A stretch of 64,000 bases of DNA, from the NCBI GenBank assembly GCA_943736015.1, contig OX031059.1:47937159-48001158 (forward strand), given 5' to 3'. Shown in pieces: positions 1 to 10,380 of the stretch; position 1 is the first letter of the stretch; every line of letters begins with the position of its first letter. The position numbers and the translations under genes are program-made. The stretch is from Tridacna crocea. Lineage: Eukaryota > Mollusca > Bivalvia > Cardiida > Cardiidae. The notes beneath the pieces were generated by a model that ran no database searches, was not told where the DNA came from, and saw nothing but the letters and a program-made list of their open reading frames with translations.

Positions 1-36
1 CCCCTTTTTTGTGTTTATTACTTCGTTCCTAAACTT

Positions 37-258
37 TTTTGTCAAACAATCACTGGTTTTTATGACCCTGAGACAGATGCCTTTTGAGAGCATTGTGGGA
101 AAGGGAGGAGAGGATGGCAACCGTTTTGTCCTTTCCCTACAATGTTTGAAAATCAGCTGGAAACAAATTTCAATTTTTGAGTTATGTTCATTTGTTATTT
201 TGTTGTCTACAAGCGCTTTCAATTTGGACAAGTCTACAATTTTTTGTTGTTTGGTCTT
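37..258 (+). mobile_element. Family A MITE, degraded
   Basis: Starts near GTCAAACAATCACTGG. The central hairpin is no longer matched (GGCAACCG core) and the right end lacks TTAA. Confidence 0.55.
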
Positions 259-298
259 CAAAGATTTAAGTTAGATCAATTGTTATTTTGCTACGTAT

Positions 299-475
299 TC
301 AGCCCATTATCACACAATCCCTACTTTTGATGACCTTGACAAAGAAGCCTGTTGAGGACACTGTGAGAAAAGGAAAAAAATGCTGGTAACCAGGAGTTTA
401 TCTTTTTCCCACCACGTTTTTTCTACTGTTCCCAAATCAAATTTCAATTTTTTATTCACATTTATAGAACTATTA
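299..475 (+). mobile_element. Family A MITE, right end missing
   Basis: CCCATTATCACACAATCCC start and hairpin GCTGGTAACCAG. Lost before the pearl-like element that begins at 526. Confidence 0.6.
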
Positions 476-570
476 TTTTCTAAAAATGCTTGACCATGTG
501 AAAAGTTATATATTTGTAGTTTTTTAGCTCCACTGGCCGAAGGCCAGCGGGCTAATGTCATGGCCCGTTG

Positions 571-634
571 TCCGTCGTCCGTCCGTCCGTCCGTCCGTCC
601 GTCCGTGCGTCCGTCCGTCCGTCCGTCCGTGCGT
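571..634. repeat. CCGT tetranucleotide microsatellite
   Basis: About 15 units with GTGC interruptions at the 5' side of the core tandem repeats. Confidence 0.9.
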
Positions 635-779
635 TAACTTTTTCTTTAAACATCTTCTTCTCTGAAACTACCCATCCAATTTTGATGAAACTTCACAGAA
701 ATGATCCTGTCATGGTCCTCTTCATAATTTCTTGAAAGAATTTAATTCCTTCAAAAACTCTGGTTGCCATGGCAACAAA

Positions 780-1815
780 ACTGAAAAATTTTAAAAATCT
801 TTGAAAATCTTCTTGTCTGAAACCGTAAGGCCTAGGGCTACCAAATTTTGCATGTAGCTTTATCTAGTGAACCTCTACCAAGTTTCTTCAAATTATAGCC
901 CTGGGGTCAAAATTGGCCCCGCCCCGGGGGTCACAAGTTTTACATGGGCTTATTTAGAGAGAACTTTAAAATTCCTCTTCTACCTAGGCATAGGACCTAG
1001 GGCTACCAAATTTGGTATGTAGTTTTATCTAGTGGACCTCTACCAACAGTGTCCAAATCATAGCCCTGGGGTCAAAATTGGCCCCGCCCCGGGGGTAACA
1101 AGTTTTACATGGGCTTATATAGGGAGAACTTTAAAATTCTTCTTCCACCTAGCCATAGGGCCTAGGACTACCAAATTTGGCATGTAGCTTTATCTAGTGG
1201 ACCTCTACCAAGGGTGTCCAAATTATAGCCCTGGGGTCAAATTTGGCCCCGCCCCGGGGGGGTAACAAATTTTACATGGGCTTATATAGGGAAACTTTAA
1301 TAATCTACTCGTACCTAGCTGTAAGGGCTAGGGCTATCAAATTTTGCATGTAACTTCATCTAGGGGGTCTCTACCAAAGGGTGCCCAAATTATAGCCCCG
1401 GGGTCAAATTTAGCCCCGTCACAGGGGGTCACAAGTTTTACATGGGCTTATATATGGAAACTTTGATAATCTACTCGTACATAGCCATAAGGCCTAGGGC
1501 TACCACATTTTGCGTGTAGCTTTATCTTATGGGCCTCTACCAAGAGGGCCCAAATTTTAACTTTGGGGGTCAAGTTTGACCCCACCCCAGGGGTCACAAG
1601 TTTTACATTGGCTTTTACAGTGAAAACTTGATAAACCTGTCTCATGGGTCACATATTTTAGAGGGCCTTTTATTGAGCAAACTTGTTTTACAGGGCTTTT
1701 TATTGGGCAAGATTAAAAAATCTTCTTGTTTATAAACACACATTCTAGTTTCATATTATAGGTCTGGGGTCAAAATTGCTTCCATTCAGGGATCACAAGT
1801 TTAACATGGGCTTCA
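780..1815. repeat. Tandem repeat, ~166-bp unit, ~6 copies
   Basis: Each unit carries TAGGGCTACCAAATTT, TTTATCTAGTGGACCTC, TAGCCCTGGGGTCAAA and TTTTACATGGGCTTAT. The last copies, after ~1600, are shorter and more diverged. Confidence 0.9.
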
Positions 1816-2227
1816 AAATATAGTCACTTCAATTTAAACATTAATCAAGGGAAATAACTCTTTTTATGAAAGATAAAGTTTGGTACTATTTACTTCCCTT
1901 GATTATCAAACTGCTTTGATACATGATTGAAGCTAGACATTAAGTTTTTTGATAGAAAATATTCTGTTTTCAAGGAGTGTGATTCATTTGGATGCTAATA
2001 GTTATGCTCACATGAGGTGAATAATAAATTCAGAGTAAGGTTTCTATCATTCAGCCTATTTTTCCAAGGATTTTACCTTTCATGCCAATGAATTAATCTA
2101 CTTGTATTGCCTGACAGTGTTCATTGTTTTTGAAGGCCCTCTTTTTCATGGTCATGAACACTTCAATTTGTGTGGTAAAGGGTTAAAAAGCCAGTGGAGC
2201 GATACAGGGCCATCATGGCCCTCTTGT

Positions 2228-2306
2228 TTTATTATCATTTCCTTTTTTTGTACTTTGTTGTACAAGAGAGGTATAATGATAAAGTTATTTGTATTGTATT
2301 GAATTG
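2228..2306 (+). repeat. Non-LTR retrotransposon 3' tail
   Basis: ATAATGATAAAGTTATTTG followed by TATTG repeats. A related copy in inverse orientation is at 12216-12314. Confidence 0.45.
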
Positions 2307-2323
2307 AAAAAAAAAAAATCCCA

Positions 2324-2552
2324 TTAACCCATTAATAAACAATCCCTGGATTTTAAAACTCTGACATAGATGCCTTTTTAAAACATTGTAAGAAAATACT
2401 GGTAACCAGCATTTTCTCCTTTTTCCCTTTCCCACAATGTTTTCTACCCTGCTGGAAGCAAATTTCAATTTTTGCGTTACGTTTATTTTGTCGTCTGCAA
2501 GTGCCTTTTATTTGGACCAGTCTAAAATTTTGTTGTTGGGAAAAGGGTTAAA
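2324..2552 (+). mobile_element. Family A MITE
   Basis: TTAACCCATTAATAAACAAT start and GGAAAAGGGTTAA end; the hairpin is partly eroded. It marks the left edge of the segmental duplication (partner at 11968). Confidence 0.75.
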
Positions 2553-2755
2553 CAAACTGGTTGATAGATAAAGCCATACTTTTCGCATTTACCATGTGAT
2601 CCAGTCCATAGAAAATGACATCTTTTTTTTTTTGATGGTTTTTGCCACTAAAATTGTCACTGTTTCAACATAAAAAATGTTAACCGTATACCACCCAATC
2701 CCAAGGTTTAATGTCCCTTTAGAGGAAGTGGAGGAGGAGGGGGGGGCTTTTGAAA

Positions 2756-2985
2756 TTAACCCTTTACTCCATAGATACTCATTTTGGCGCAACAACAACA
2801 GACAGCTTTTGAAAACATTGTAGGAAAAGGAGAAATTGCTCGTAACGAGCAATTTCTCCTTTTCCCACAATGTTTTCCACTCAATCTGATATTTGTATCC
2901 TCATTTGTCCATATTTTTGACACCATATCTTTATTTGCTGCTGAAATGCAAGAGCCACAAATTGGAATATCAGGTAAAGGGTTAA
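2756..2985 (+). mobile_element. Family B-like MITE with a hybrid right side
   Basis: Left end TTAACCCTTTACTCCATAGA, core GCTCGTAACGAGC, right end GGTAAAGGGTTAA. The paralogous site near 12650 is empty (one TTAA), so this insertion is younger than the duplication. Confidence 0.8.
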
Positions 2986-3091
2986 CAGAGAGAAAACCTG
3001 CAACCATGTTTTTACTGTTTCTGAAACAGGATCCGTCACTTGAAAAGTATTTAACTCTTTTTAGAAAATACCTAGAGGATATTTCTTTTTT

Positions 3092-3201
3092 ACGTTGAAA
3101 GATAGAACATTAGTTCATCGAGTGAACATCATCGGTATTAGGCCTATTTGAATATTGCTGATGGTGTTCACGAGATAGAATAAATTTCGATCTTTCACCG
3201 G
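3092..3201. repeat. Imperfect inverted repeat, family H
   Basis: Arms contain GAAAGATAGAACATTAG / TTCATCGAGTGAACATCATC and their inverse. Related half copies are at 12815-12875 and 23897-23970. Confidence 0.6.
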
Positions 3202-3602
3202 GAAAAAAAAGCATTTTCTATTTATTTAATACTTTTAACCTGTTTTGGGATGGACTTCATATGAAAGAGTTGTAGCAAAAACAAAATTTTGCTAAACAAG
3301 TAATTTTCCTTTCTGTTATAATATTTTCACAACTTTTCATTTTGTTGAAGTTAAACTCGGGTTGAATATTATGTAAAATGTTTCTAACTTTTCAGTGAAA
3401 AACCATTCATCTTAATTGTAGTGAATTTAACGTTTGAAATTACTTTCACTATGTACAAGTAAAAGTTTGGTCACCTGGGAAAGACTAGAAGTTGTCTGCT
3501 GCAAACTTTTTGCTAGATTTATCTCATAAAATGATGTTTTCCTAAAGTGCTACTTTGCTGAAAGATAAAAAATGTATACATGTACATCGTTAATCTTTTG
3601 AA

Positions 3603-3830
3603 TTAATTCTGTACCAAACAATTCCTTGTTTTTACGACCCTAAGATAGAAGCCTTTTGAAAACATTGTGGGAAAAGGAGAAAATGTTGGTAACCAGCATT
3701 TTCTCCTTTTCCCTCAATGTTTTCTACCCTGCTGGAAACAAATGTCAATTTTTGAGTTACATTAATTTTGTGGTCTGCATGTGCTTTCAATTTGGACCAG
3801 TGTAATATTCGATCGTTTGGTAAAGGGTTA
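3603..3830 (+). mobile_element. Family A MITE
   Basis: Hairpin with TTGGTAACCAGC core and GGTAAAGGGTTAA right end. Paralogous to 13415. Confidence 0.75.
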
Positions 3831-3896
3831 AGTCTATATAGATGTTGTTTCTTTGAAAAAAAAAAGTCACCTCTTAATTGTATTTTTTCTCGAAGT

Positions 3897-4081
3897 GTAA
3901 CCCTTTACCATGTAAAACTGAGTTGTATGGACCCTTAAGAAGACTTGAAAACATTGTGGTAAAAGAAGAAATACTGGTAGCTGGTAACCAGCATCTTCTC
4001 CTTTTCCAAAAATGTTTTTGACCCTCTGTGAAAGCTTTAAATTTAGACAAGTCTAAATTTATATCGTCAGTGAAAAGTTAA
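3897..4081 (+). mobile_element. Family A MITE, short variant; empty-site reference
   Basis: The element contains an uninterrupted TTAA at 3935-3938. The paralogue near 13752 has a family B insertion at this exact base. Confidence 0.75.
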
Positions 4082-4130
4082 TACATGTACTTTTGGCATT
4101 AGCAAACTGAAGTGAAGTCTGTATTGCCTT

Positions 4131-4365
4131 TTAACTCTTTAGCAGACGACAAAATTGTACCCCTGCCCAAATTTAAACCACGGTATTTGGAGACCACAAT
4201 TTCAATGTGGCTCAAATGGTGCAACTGTTTATCGACAGGAAAGAAAACATTGTGGGAAAAGGAGAAAATGCTGGTTACCAGCATTTTCTCCTTTTCCCAC
4301 AATGTTTTCAAAAAGGCCTCTTTCTCGGGGTTGTCAAAAGTCGTCATTGTGTGGTAAAGGGTTAA
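4131..4365 (-). mobile_element. Family A MITE with perfect central hairpin
   Basis: About 33-bp arms around GCTGGTTACCAGC. The corresponding place in the duplicate (14217) carries the element in the opposite orientation. Confidence 0.85.
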
Positions 4366-4580
4366 ATTTAAACTCATAAGTAACAAAAGGGAACTTTTTG
4401 AACCCCCTTTTGTCAAATATACTAAAAAATAAAATGACTCCTTTAAGTCGGTCCATAAACTCAGACACTGCAATTTAACCGTATTTCTAACAAAACAAAA
4501 TACAAATCACCACTTTATTTTCTTCCACAATGATTTCAGAAGTAATCTTCGGTGATCGTAAATTGAAAGAGGATGGTTTG

Positions 4581-4806
4581 TTAACCCTTTACCTAACAAT
4601 TCCTTGTCTTTACGACCCTATTAAGAAAACATTGTGGACAAATGAAGAAAATACTTGTTATTAGCATTTTCTCCTTTTCACACAATAAACAATGTTTTCT
4701 ACCCTGCTTGAAACAAATTTCAATTTTTTGAGTTATGTTTATTTTGTCGTCTGCAAGTGCTTTCAATTAGGATCAGTCTAAAATTTTGTTGTTTGGTAAA
4801 GGGTTG
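4581..4806 (+). mobile_element. Family A MITE
   Basis: Left TTAACCCTTTACC; right GGTAAAGGGTTGT (terminal TTAA mutated). The paralogous site at ~14638 has a single TTAA and no element. Confidence 0.78.
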
Positions 4807-4869
4807 TAGAAGGGTAATCTTTGTTTGGAAGAATAAGGAAAAAGCCAAGATTGGACGTAAAAGTTGATC

Positions 4870-4991
4870 CTGGTCTGTTTTTTTTTTTAAACATGGTGGG
4901 AAAAGAAGATGCTGATTACCAGCATTTTCCCACAATGCATTCAGAAAGCATCTTCCTCTTCCAAACCAGGAATTGTTTGCTGAAGGGTTAA
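4870..4991 (-). mobile_element. Family A MITE, half copy
   Basis: Keeps the hairpin and the CAGGAATTGTTTG end, and shares its terminal TTAA with the next element. Confidence 0.6.
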
Positions 4992-5216
4992 CCCTTTCCC
5001 TAACGACAAACTTTTGGACTAGACCAAATTGAAAGCATTTGTAGACGACAATTCAACTCTTGCTGAAAAGATGATTTCTGTCTATGATAGGGTAGAAAAC
5101 ATTGTGGGAAAAGGAGAAAATGCTGGTTACCAGCATTTTCTCCTTTTCCCACAATGTTTTCAAAAGGCTACCAATCCAGACCCGTAAAAACCAAGGATTG
5201 TTTGGGAAAGGGTTAA
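4988..5216 (-). mobile_element. Family A MITE with perfect hairpin
   Basis: TTAACCCTTTCCC at one end and GGGAAAGGGTTAA at the other; core GCTGGTTACCAGC at about 5122-5134. Confidence 0.85.
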
Positions 5217-6234
5217 AGGAAAAGGGAATACATGTACCCATCTTGGTTCATAGCGACAATATTGTAATAACAGGAGCCTCCCAAAACCTTATGGTGGCAG
5301 CTCTGAATACCTCACTAGTTATCATTTACCAAGAACTGTTTTATTAACCATTTCAAATCTAGCTTATGGACTGGCAAAGACATACTGATTCAGTCAATTA
5401 GAAGGATATTCTAAGAATTTAGAATTGTCTGTGAATATGCAAGTAAGCCTATATTCAAGAGCCATTCTAAATATTATTTGAATTCTTAATTCCCAGAATT
5501 GGAAATCTAATTGGCCAAGATGTAGAAATCTGATTGGCTAAGATGAATTTTTTAGGCCAATCATATAGCTATTTTGGAGTTAAATAAAGGATAGTTGTTG
5601 CATACTGCCCAAGGTATTAGACTAATAATGGTACCCTCTTTATCAGATGACAAACCTTAGCCAATCCATATACATGTAGTATTTTTTAAAAGAACAGAAC
5701 AGAACATATCTTTTATTTACACCCAGGTATAGCAAATATACAACATGGGCAAATGAAATAATAAACATGAATATGCCCTTTGTCCCAACTGCGTATAGCT
5801 GCGTTAATTAGAAAAAATAACTGTAGATTCAGTGGGTTTAAAAAACAATGCAGTTGGGACAAAGAGCTGCTAATTGTATATACATGACTTCCAGGTATCA
5901 ATTTTTCTGAGAGAGCAAGACGGAGGAGGGAGGCAGTGGTAGAAAGGGAGAGAGAAACAAAGACTATGATGTTGAATTTGCTGGTATGATAGGCTTTGTC
6001 TTAAAAAGGGCAACAAACATTGCAGGAAAATGAAATAATGCTGGTAACCAGCATTCTTCTCTGCAAGCAACGTTCACCTTCAGACCATAAAAACATTAGA
6101 TGGTTTGATTTAAAATCATGGAAGAAGTTGTAAGATAGACCATGCCTGTGTCAGGATTTGACTTGGCACTTATTTTGTTCAGTTCAGTTCAGGAAGCATC
6201 AACATCTGAGCTGACAAGCAATAATCCTCCACTA
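5217..6234. other. Non-coding stretch with a retrotransposon tail
   Basis: 5695-5740 looks like the inverse of a LINE/SINE 3' tail (repeated GAACA, AAATAAAAGATATG). CTTTGTCCCAACTGC (5776-5790) recurs inverted at ~5850-5864. A degraded MITE hairpin is at 6005-6065. No gene seen. Confidence 0.4.
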
Positions 6235-6254
6235 CATAACCTGACTGTTAATGA

Positions 6255-6430
6255 CCCCAAGAAGAACCCTTTTGAAAATATTTTGGGAAAAGGAGAAAAT
6301 GCTGGTAAACAGCAAGTTCTCCATTTCCCACAATCTTTTCTACCCTTCCCAAAACAAATTACAAGTTTTCGGGCACTTCTATTTTGTCATCTTCTAATGC
6401 TCTCAATTCTAATTTATCTCAAAAGATGCA
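6255..6430 (+). mobile_element. Family A MITE, degraded
   Basis: Core TGCTGGTAAACAGCA and ACCCTTCCCAAAACAAATT retained; ends eroded. Confidence 0.6.
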
Positions 6431-6572
6431 AAAGGCAGATTATTTCACAAAAAGATGAAAGGAAGAAAGGATTTGAGTAAATAGTTATGTAGACTTTATT
6501 TAAAGCAATAACAGTATTTACAGTTTTCATCTTTCAACAAAGTAGCACATTTAGAACACATTTACAATGAGT

Positions 6573-6802
6573 TTAACCCATTACCACACAATCCCTACTT
6601 TTGACGCCCCTGAGAAAGAAGCCTTTTGAAAACACTGTGGGAAAAGGAGAAAATGCTGGTAACCAGCATTTTCTCCTTTTCCCACAGTGTTTTCTACCCT
6701 TTCCATTACAAATTTCTATTTTTCAATCACCTTTATTTTGTCGTCTGCAAAATGCTTTCAATTTGGACTAGTCTAAAATTTTCTTGTGTGGTAAAGAGTT
6801 AA
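6573..6802 (+). mobile_element. Family A MITE, nearly consensus
   Basis: TTAACCCATTACCACACAAT start, perfect hairpin around GCTGGTAACCAGC and GGTAAAGAGTTAA end. Confidence 0.88.
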
Positions 6803-6932
6803 ACCTGAACATTGTAGCAAAGGAAGAATCAATTTCTCCTTTGTTGCATCTGGTTCATGAGTGGTCCTAGGCAAAATGTAAAAAGTACCATGTAAAAGAC
6901 AAGGGTTAATCCTTGACCATACAATCAGGAGT

Positions 6933-7160
6933 TTAACCCTTTACCCCATAAGGCATTTCTTTGGTATCTCTAACTGACCCTAAATAACAGCAAGGACGAA
7001 GCCGTTTCTTATGTGTATATGACACCTTATGATAGCATAGAAAACATTGTGGCAAAAGGTGAAATTGCTCGTCACGAGCAATTTCACCTTTTGCCACAAT
7101 GTTTTCCAAAGCTCCTACAAGCAATGCGTAGAAATGAGTATCTATGGAGTAAAGGGTTAA
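6933..7160 (-). mobile_element. Family B MITE
   Basis: TTAACCCTTTACCCCATAAG start, core GCTCGTCACGAGC and AGTAAAGGGTTAA end. Confidence 0.85.
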
Positions 7161-7324
7161 CAAAACTGATAGTAAAGGCTTTTAAAACATGGAAAAACCA
7201 GCATTTTCTCCATTTCCCACATTTTCATCCATCTCTTAGAAAAATCCCATCATACATGTTTGTTATTTGCTGTCTGGAAATACTTTCTAGATTGGTTTAG
7301 TATCTAGTCATTATTAAGTAGAGG

Positions 7325-7520
7325 ATGAACTCTTCTCCACACAATCCCAACTTTTAATGACCCTCAAAGAAAAGTCTTTTGAAAACATTGAGGGAAAAGA
7401 AGAAAATGCTGGTAACCAGCATTTTCTTCTTTCTCAAAAATATTTTCTACCCTATCAAAGATAGAAATCACTAGTTTAGCATCATTTAATTTGTTACCTG
7501 CAACTGGTTTCGGTTTAGTC
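7325..7520 (+). mobile_element. Family A MITE in the probable 3'UTR of the RASSF-like gene
   Basis: The hairpin GCTGGTAACCAGC lies about 150 bases downstream of the TAA at 7569. The right end is eroded. Confidence 0.65.
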
Positions 7521-7568
7521 CAATCAATAACTTTGTCTTTATGTAAATATCTAAAGCACATGTAAATC

Positions 7569-8574
7569 TTAACCACCATTCTCACTTGACATAGAACTAA
7601 CTCCTTCATCACTCTCTTTGTCTTGTTCTATTACTGTCTGCATAAAACTTTCCATCATGTCATCATCTGCAAACCTTTTAAACAAGTTTCCTTTACTGAA
7701 TAGTTTCTTCATAACCTCATACTTGTCAGTACTGTCCATCTCTAAATCATCAATAATGTTTACTTCATGTTTGTCAATACTGATATCACTTCTGCTGTCA
7801 TCAAACAAACTGTCTCTATCTTCTACAAATGCTGTGTTGAAGTCTAATTGTTCTGTTGTTGTATTGTTGACATCAACAGAACTTTCTTCTGGTGCTCCAA
7901 GATCTATACAGGTATCATATCTTGTGAATGAAGAGAAAAATGATTCATCATGACTGGCTCCATCTCCTCGGGTTCTTGGACATTTTGGGGTACCAGAGTC
8001 ACCATCTCCCTCTTCTCTTGTTAAAGCTGTTTCTAAATCACCCATGTGACTTTCTGAGTTGGTTATGTGAAAATTGCAATCCTCTAGAAATCTCTTCATA
8101 ATGTCAAGTTTTCCTTTGTTAAGTTTACAACTATTGTGTGTCTCTGTCAATCCACCTACTAACTTGTCATTGTACATCTGTTGTTTGTTATCCGAGACAT
8201 CAAGATTTGCTTGAAGGACAGAAGAATCTTTCCTCTCATGTTGTGATGATTTGAAGTTTTTCACTAGAGTTCTCATTTCTTTTAGTTTTCTAAAAGCACC
8301 ATTCATACAATGTCTCTTTGTGACAGGTCCTGATTTACTAATAGATAGAAAACCATCTTTACCAAGGGAACGAACTACCTTGGAAAGTTTACATTTTCTA
8401 TTCAATACTCTCTCTACCCCATTCAAGGTTTCTGTTATTTCATATCTGGAGTTCAAATCAGTCATCATCATTTGGATGATGTCACCACATGTTGTTTGAC
8501 TTGTGATGCGAAGACTCCTCTGCTCACCACCAACTAGGACCACAATGCACAATGTTTCTTTATCCTTTCCCATC
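7569..8574 (-). CDS. Ras-association domain protein, RASSF7-10-like, single coding exon
   Basis: This exon encodes 334 residues. The ATG is at 8573-8571 and the TAA at 7571-7569. A pyrimidine-rich tract and TTCCAG lie immediately before base 8574, so the start codon sits one base inside an exon and an upstream 5'UTR exon is likely. Residues ~7-83 look like an RA/ubiquitin-fold domain: LCIVVLVGGEQRS, then TTCGDIIQMM, then VERVLNRKCKLSKVVRSLG, a spacing similar to the N-terminal RA domain of RASSF7-10. A basic segment (residues ~90-110, RKLKEMRTLVK) follows. The middle is acidic and Ser/Thr-rich. The C-terminus, KESDEGVSSMSSENGG, resembles the short acidic Ser-rich tail of RASSF9/10. Family members are putative Ras-effector scaffolds; Ras binding here is inferred only. 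A family A MITE lies just downstream. RA assignment is fairly likely; the exact subfamily is uncertain. Confidence 0.72.
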
Positions 8575-8636
8575 CTGGAATGAAAAATAGAAAATGAGTC
8601 ATGGTATTGGTTATAATGAATGAGCCATACTCTGGC

Positions 8637-8846
8637 TTAACCCTTTACCACACAATGATGCTTTTTATTGAACCTGGAAAAGAAGCCTTTTGAAAACATT
8701 TAGGGAAAAGGAGAAAATGCTGGTAACCAGAATGTTTTCTACTCCATCAAAAAATGATTGCACTGTTTGAGCCACACTGAAATTGTCATCTGCAAATGAT
8801 TTAAATTGGGACAAATCTAAAATTTCGTTGTCTGGTAAAGGGTTAA
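8637..8846 (+). mobile_element. Family A MITE lacking one hairpin arm
   Basis: One arm is present up to GCTGGTAACCAG and then joins directly to TTTTCTAC. A deletion of the other arm would remove the palindrome. Confidence 0.78.
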
Positions 8847-8968
8847 CCAAAGAACAAAATTTTAGACAAGTCCAAATTGAAAGTATTTGTAGACAATGTG
8901 ACTCAATAATTTAGATTTGTTATAAGAGGGCAGAAAACATTGAGGGAAAAGGAGAAAATGCTGGGGTA
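8843..8968 (-). mobile_element. Family A MITE, half copy ending at the hairpin centre
   Basis: Starts in the TTAA of the previous element and stops abruptly at GCTGGGG, the tip of the hairpin. Confidence 0.65.
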
Positions 8969-9040
8969 AGCAGATGCCCTAGCAGGGCTAGACCCTAGTG
9001 CTCCAGACAAAGCCAGAATGATAAAAACAGAGCTACCCTT

Positions 9041-9075
9041 TGAATCGAAGGTAGGCCAGGTGTCCTAACCAACTA
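9041..9075 (-). repeat. Possible tRNA-like SINE relic
   Basis: Read on the minus strand, GTAGTTGGTTAGGACACC resembles an A box and CTTCGATTCAA a B box, but the spacing is shorter than in a tRNA. Confidence 0.25.
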
Positions 9076-9089
9076 CATGTTATAAACTC

Positions 9090-10140
9090 TTAATGGCTTT
9101 TTTTCCCACACTGATTGTCAGTTGGTTTATTTTTCAAAATCAATTGGGTTCTGGCCATTTATGATGCAAAGTAACTACGCAAGTTTAACAAAAATCCGGC
9201 CACATATGCCAACTTCATCACATTTACAAGAAATGGAAAATTTCAACATTAAATGGCTACTTTTCTCATGCTGATTGTCAGATTCTTTTCAAAATCGATA
9301 AGGTTTAAGCTGTTGATAAGACAAAGCAATTGTGTAGGTTTCATGAAAATCATACATCAAATGCTGGCTTAATTGAATTAACCGAAGAACTTATTGAATT
9401 TTTTATCTGCAAAAGGCTACTTTTCTCATATTGTGTCTTAGATTTTTTTCTAATTCAATATGGTTCAAGCTATTTATAAGATTAACAAACTGCAAGTTGT
9501 ACAGAAATCTGATAACAAATGCAGACTTTATCACATTAACTAGAAATGCAAATTTTCAACTTAACCCTTTACTCCATAGATACTCATTTCTACGCATTGC
9601 TTGTAGAAGCCTTTGGAAAACATAGTGGCAAAAGGTGAAATTGCTCGTTACGAGCAATTAAACCTTTTGCCACAATGTTTTCTATGCTATCAAAAGGTGT
9701 CATATACACATAAGGAACAGCTTCCTCCTTGCTGTTATTTAGGGTCAATTAGAGATCCCATAGAAATGCCTTATGGGGTAAAGGGTTAAAATGGCTACTT
9801 TTCCCATAATGTTGGTAGGATTTTTTTTCCATATTCAAAAGGGCAGAAGCTATTGATAGGATAAAGAAGCTGTAAGTTTCAGTGAAATCTGGCCACAAAT
9901 GTTTACTTTATGGCATAAACAAGAAATGGAAATTTCAAATTTGAAATTGCTACTTTTCCCATATCATTTGTTGGAATTTTGTGGAAATCAATAGATTTAA
10001 AGCTATTGGTGAGATTTACAAACTGTGTAAGTTTCACGGAAATCTGATGAAAAATGCAGACTTTATCGCGTAAACAAGAAAAATATTATTGGTGGACAGA
10101 TTGACAGACAGACACATGGACGGACGGTAGAAACCCGCCA
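9090..10140 (+). repeat. Tandem repeat, ~155-162-bp unit, ~6 copies
   Basis: Landmark GGCTACTTTTC (or a close variant) at ~9093, 9255, 9415, 9793 and 9948. It ends in a GACAGA/GGACGG-rich tract (10093-10125) as in pearl elements, and is interrupted by the MITE at 9561-9789. Confidence 0.8.
9561..9789 (+). mobile_element. Family B MITE inside the tandem repeat
   Basis: Both TTAA ends intact; core GCTCGTTACGAGC. Confidence 0.88.
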
Positions 10141-10157
10141 TGACATAGACAGTAGAG

Positions 10158-10380
10158 TTAACCCTTTACCAGACAATCCCTGGTTTATATGGCCCACGGA
10201 TAGAAGCCTTTTCAAAACATTGTGGAAAATGGAGAAAAAGCCAGTAACTAGTATTTTCTCCTTTTCCCACGTTTTCTACCCTGCTGGAAATTACGTTCAA
10301 TTTTTGAGTTATGTTTAATTTGTCTGCAAGTGCTTTCAATTTGTAACAATCTAAAGTTCTGTTGTTTGGTAAAGAGTTAA
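10158..10380 (+). mobile_element. Family A MITE
   Basis: TTAACCCTTTACCAGACAAT to GGTAAAGAGTTAA. The hairpin core has diverged to GCCAGTAACTAG. Confidence 0.8.

Larger units (their letters stand above)
526..2226 (+). mobile_element. Pearl/HINE-like repeat element with tandem core units
   Basis: The element begins with GCTCCACTGGC (527-537) and ends with the inverse GCCAGTGGAGC (2190-2200) plus an AGGGCCATCATGGCCCT hairpin at 2206-2222. Inside are a CCGT microsatellite (571-634) and about six tandem units of ~166 bp (780-1815), with landmarks at 943, 1108, 1275, 1441, 1606 and 1805. The layout (subterminal inverted repeats, tetranucleotide microsatellite, ~160-bp core repeats, 3' hairpin) matches bivalve pearl elements / Helentron-associated HINEs. 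No coding capacity. Confidence 0.7.
2324..4880 (+). repeat. Segmental duplication, copy 1
   Basis: Shares scattered but collinear blocks with 11968-14715, such as CCATACTT(T/C)T.GCATTTACCA, CATCGAGTGAACATCATCGG and GGGTAATCTTTGTTT. Differences are mainly MITE insertions. Confidence 0.75.

Noticed and set aside
4112-4357. Small ORFs reading MLVTSIFSFSHNVF and FENIVGKGENAGNQHF throughout the window
   Set aside because: They translate the MITE hairpin in different frames and orientations and occur wherever the repeat occurs. No separate coding signal.
7618-7953. Plus-strand ORFs opposite the RASSF-like and CABIT genes (also 17349-17600, 18121-18471)
   Set aside because: Shadows of real minus-strand exons; Ser/Leu-rich reverse readings.
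9041-9075. Possible functional tRNA gene
   Set aside because: Box A and B resemble tRNA sequence, but the spacing is too short and no cloverleaf can be drawn. At most a SINE relic.
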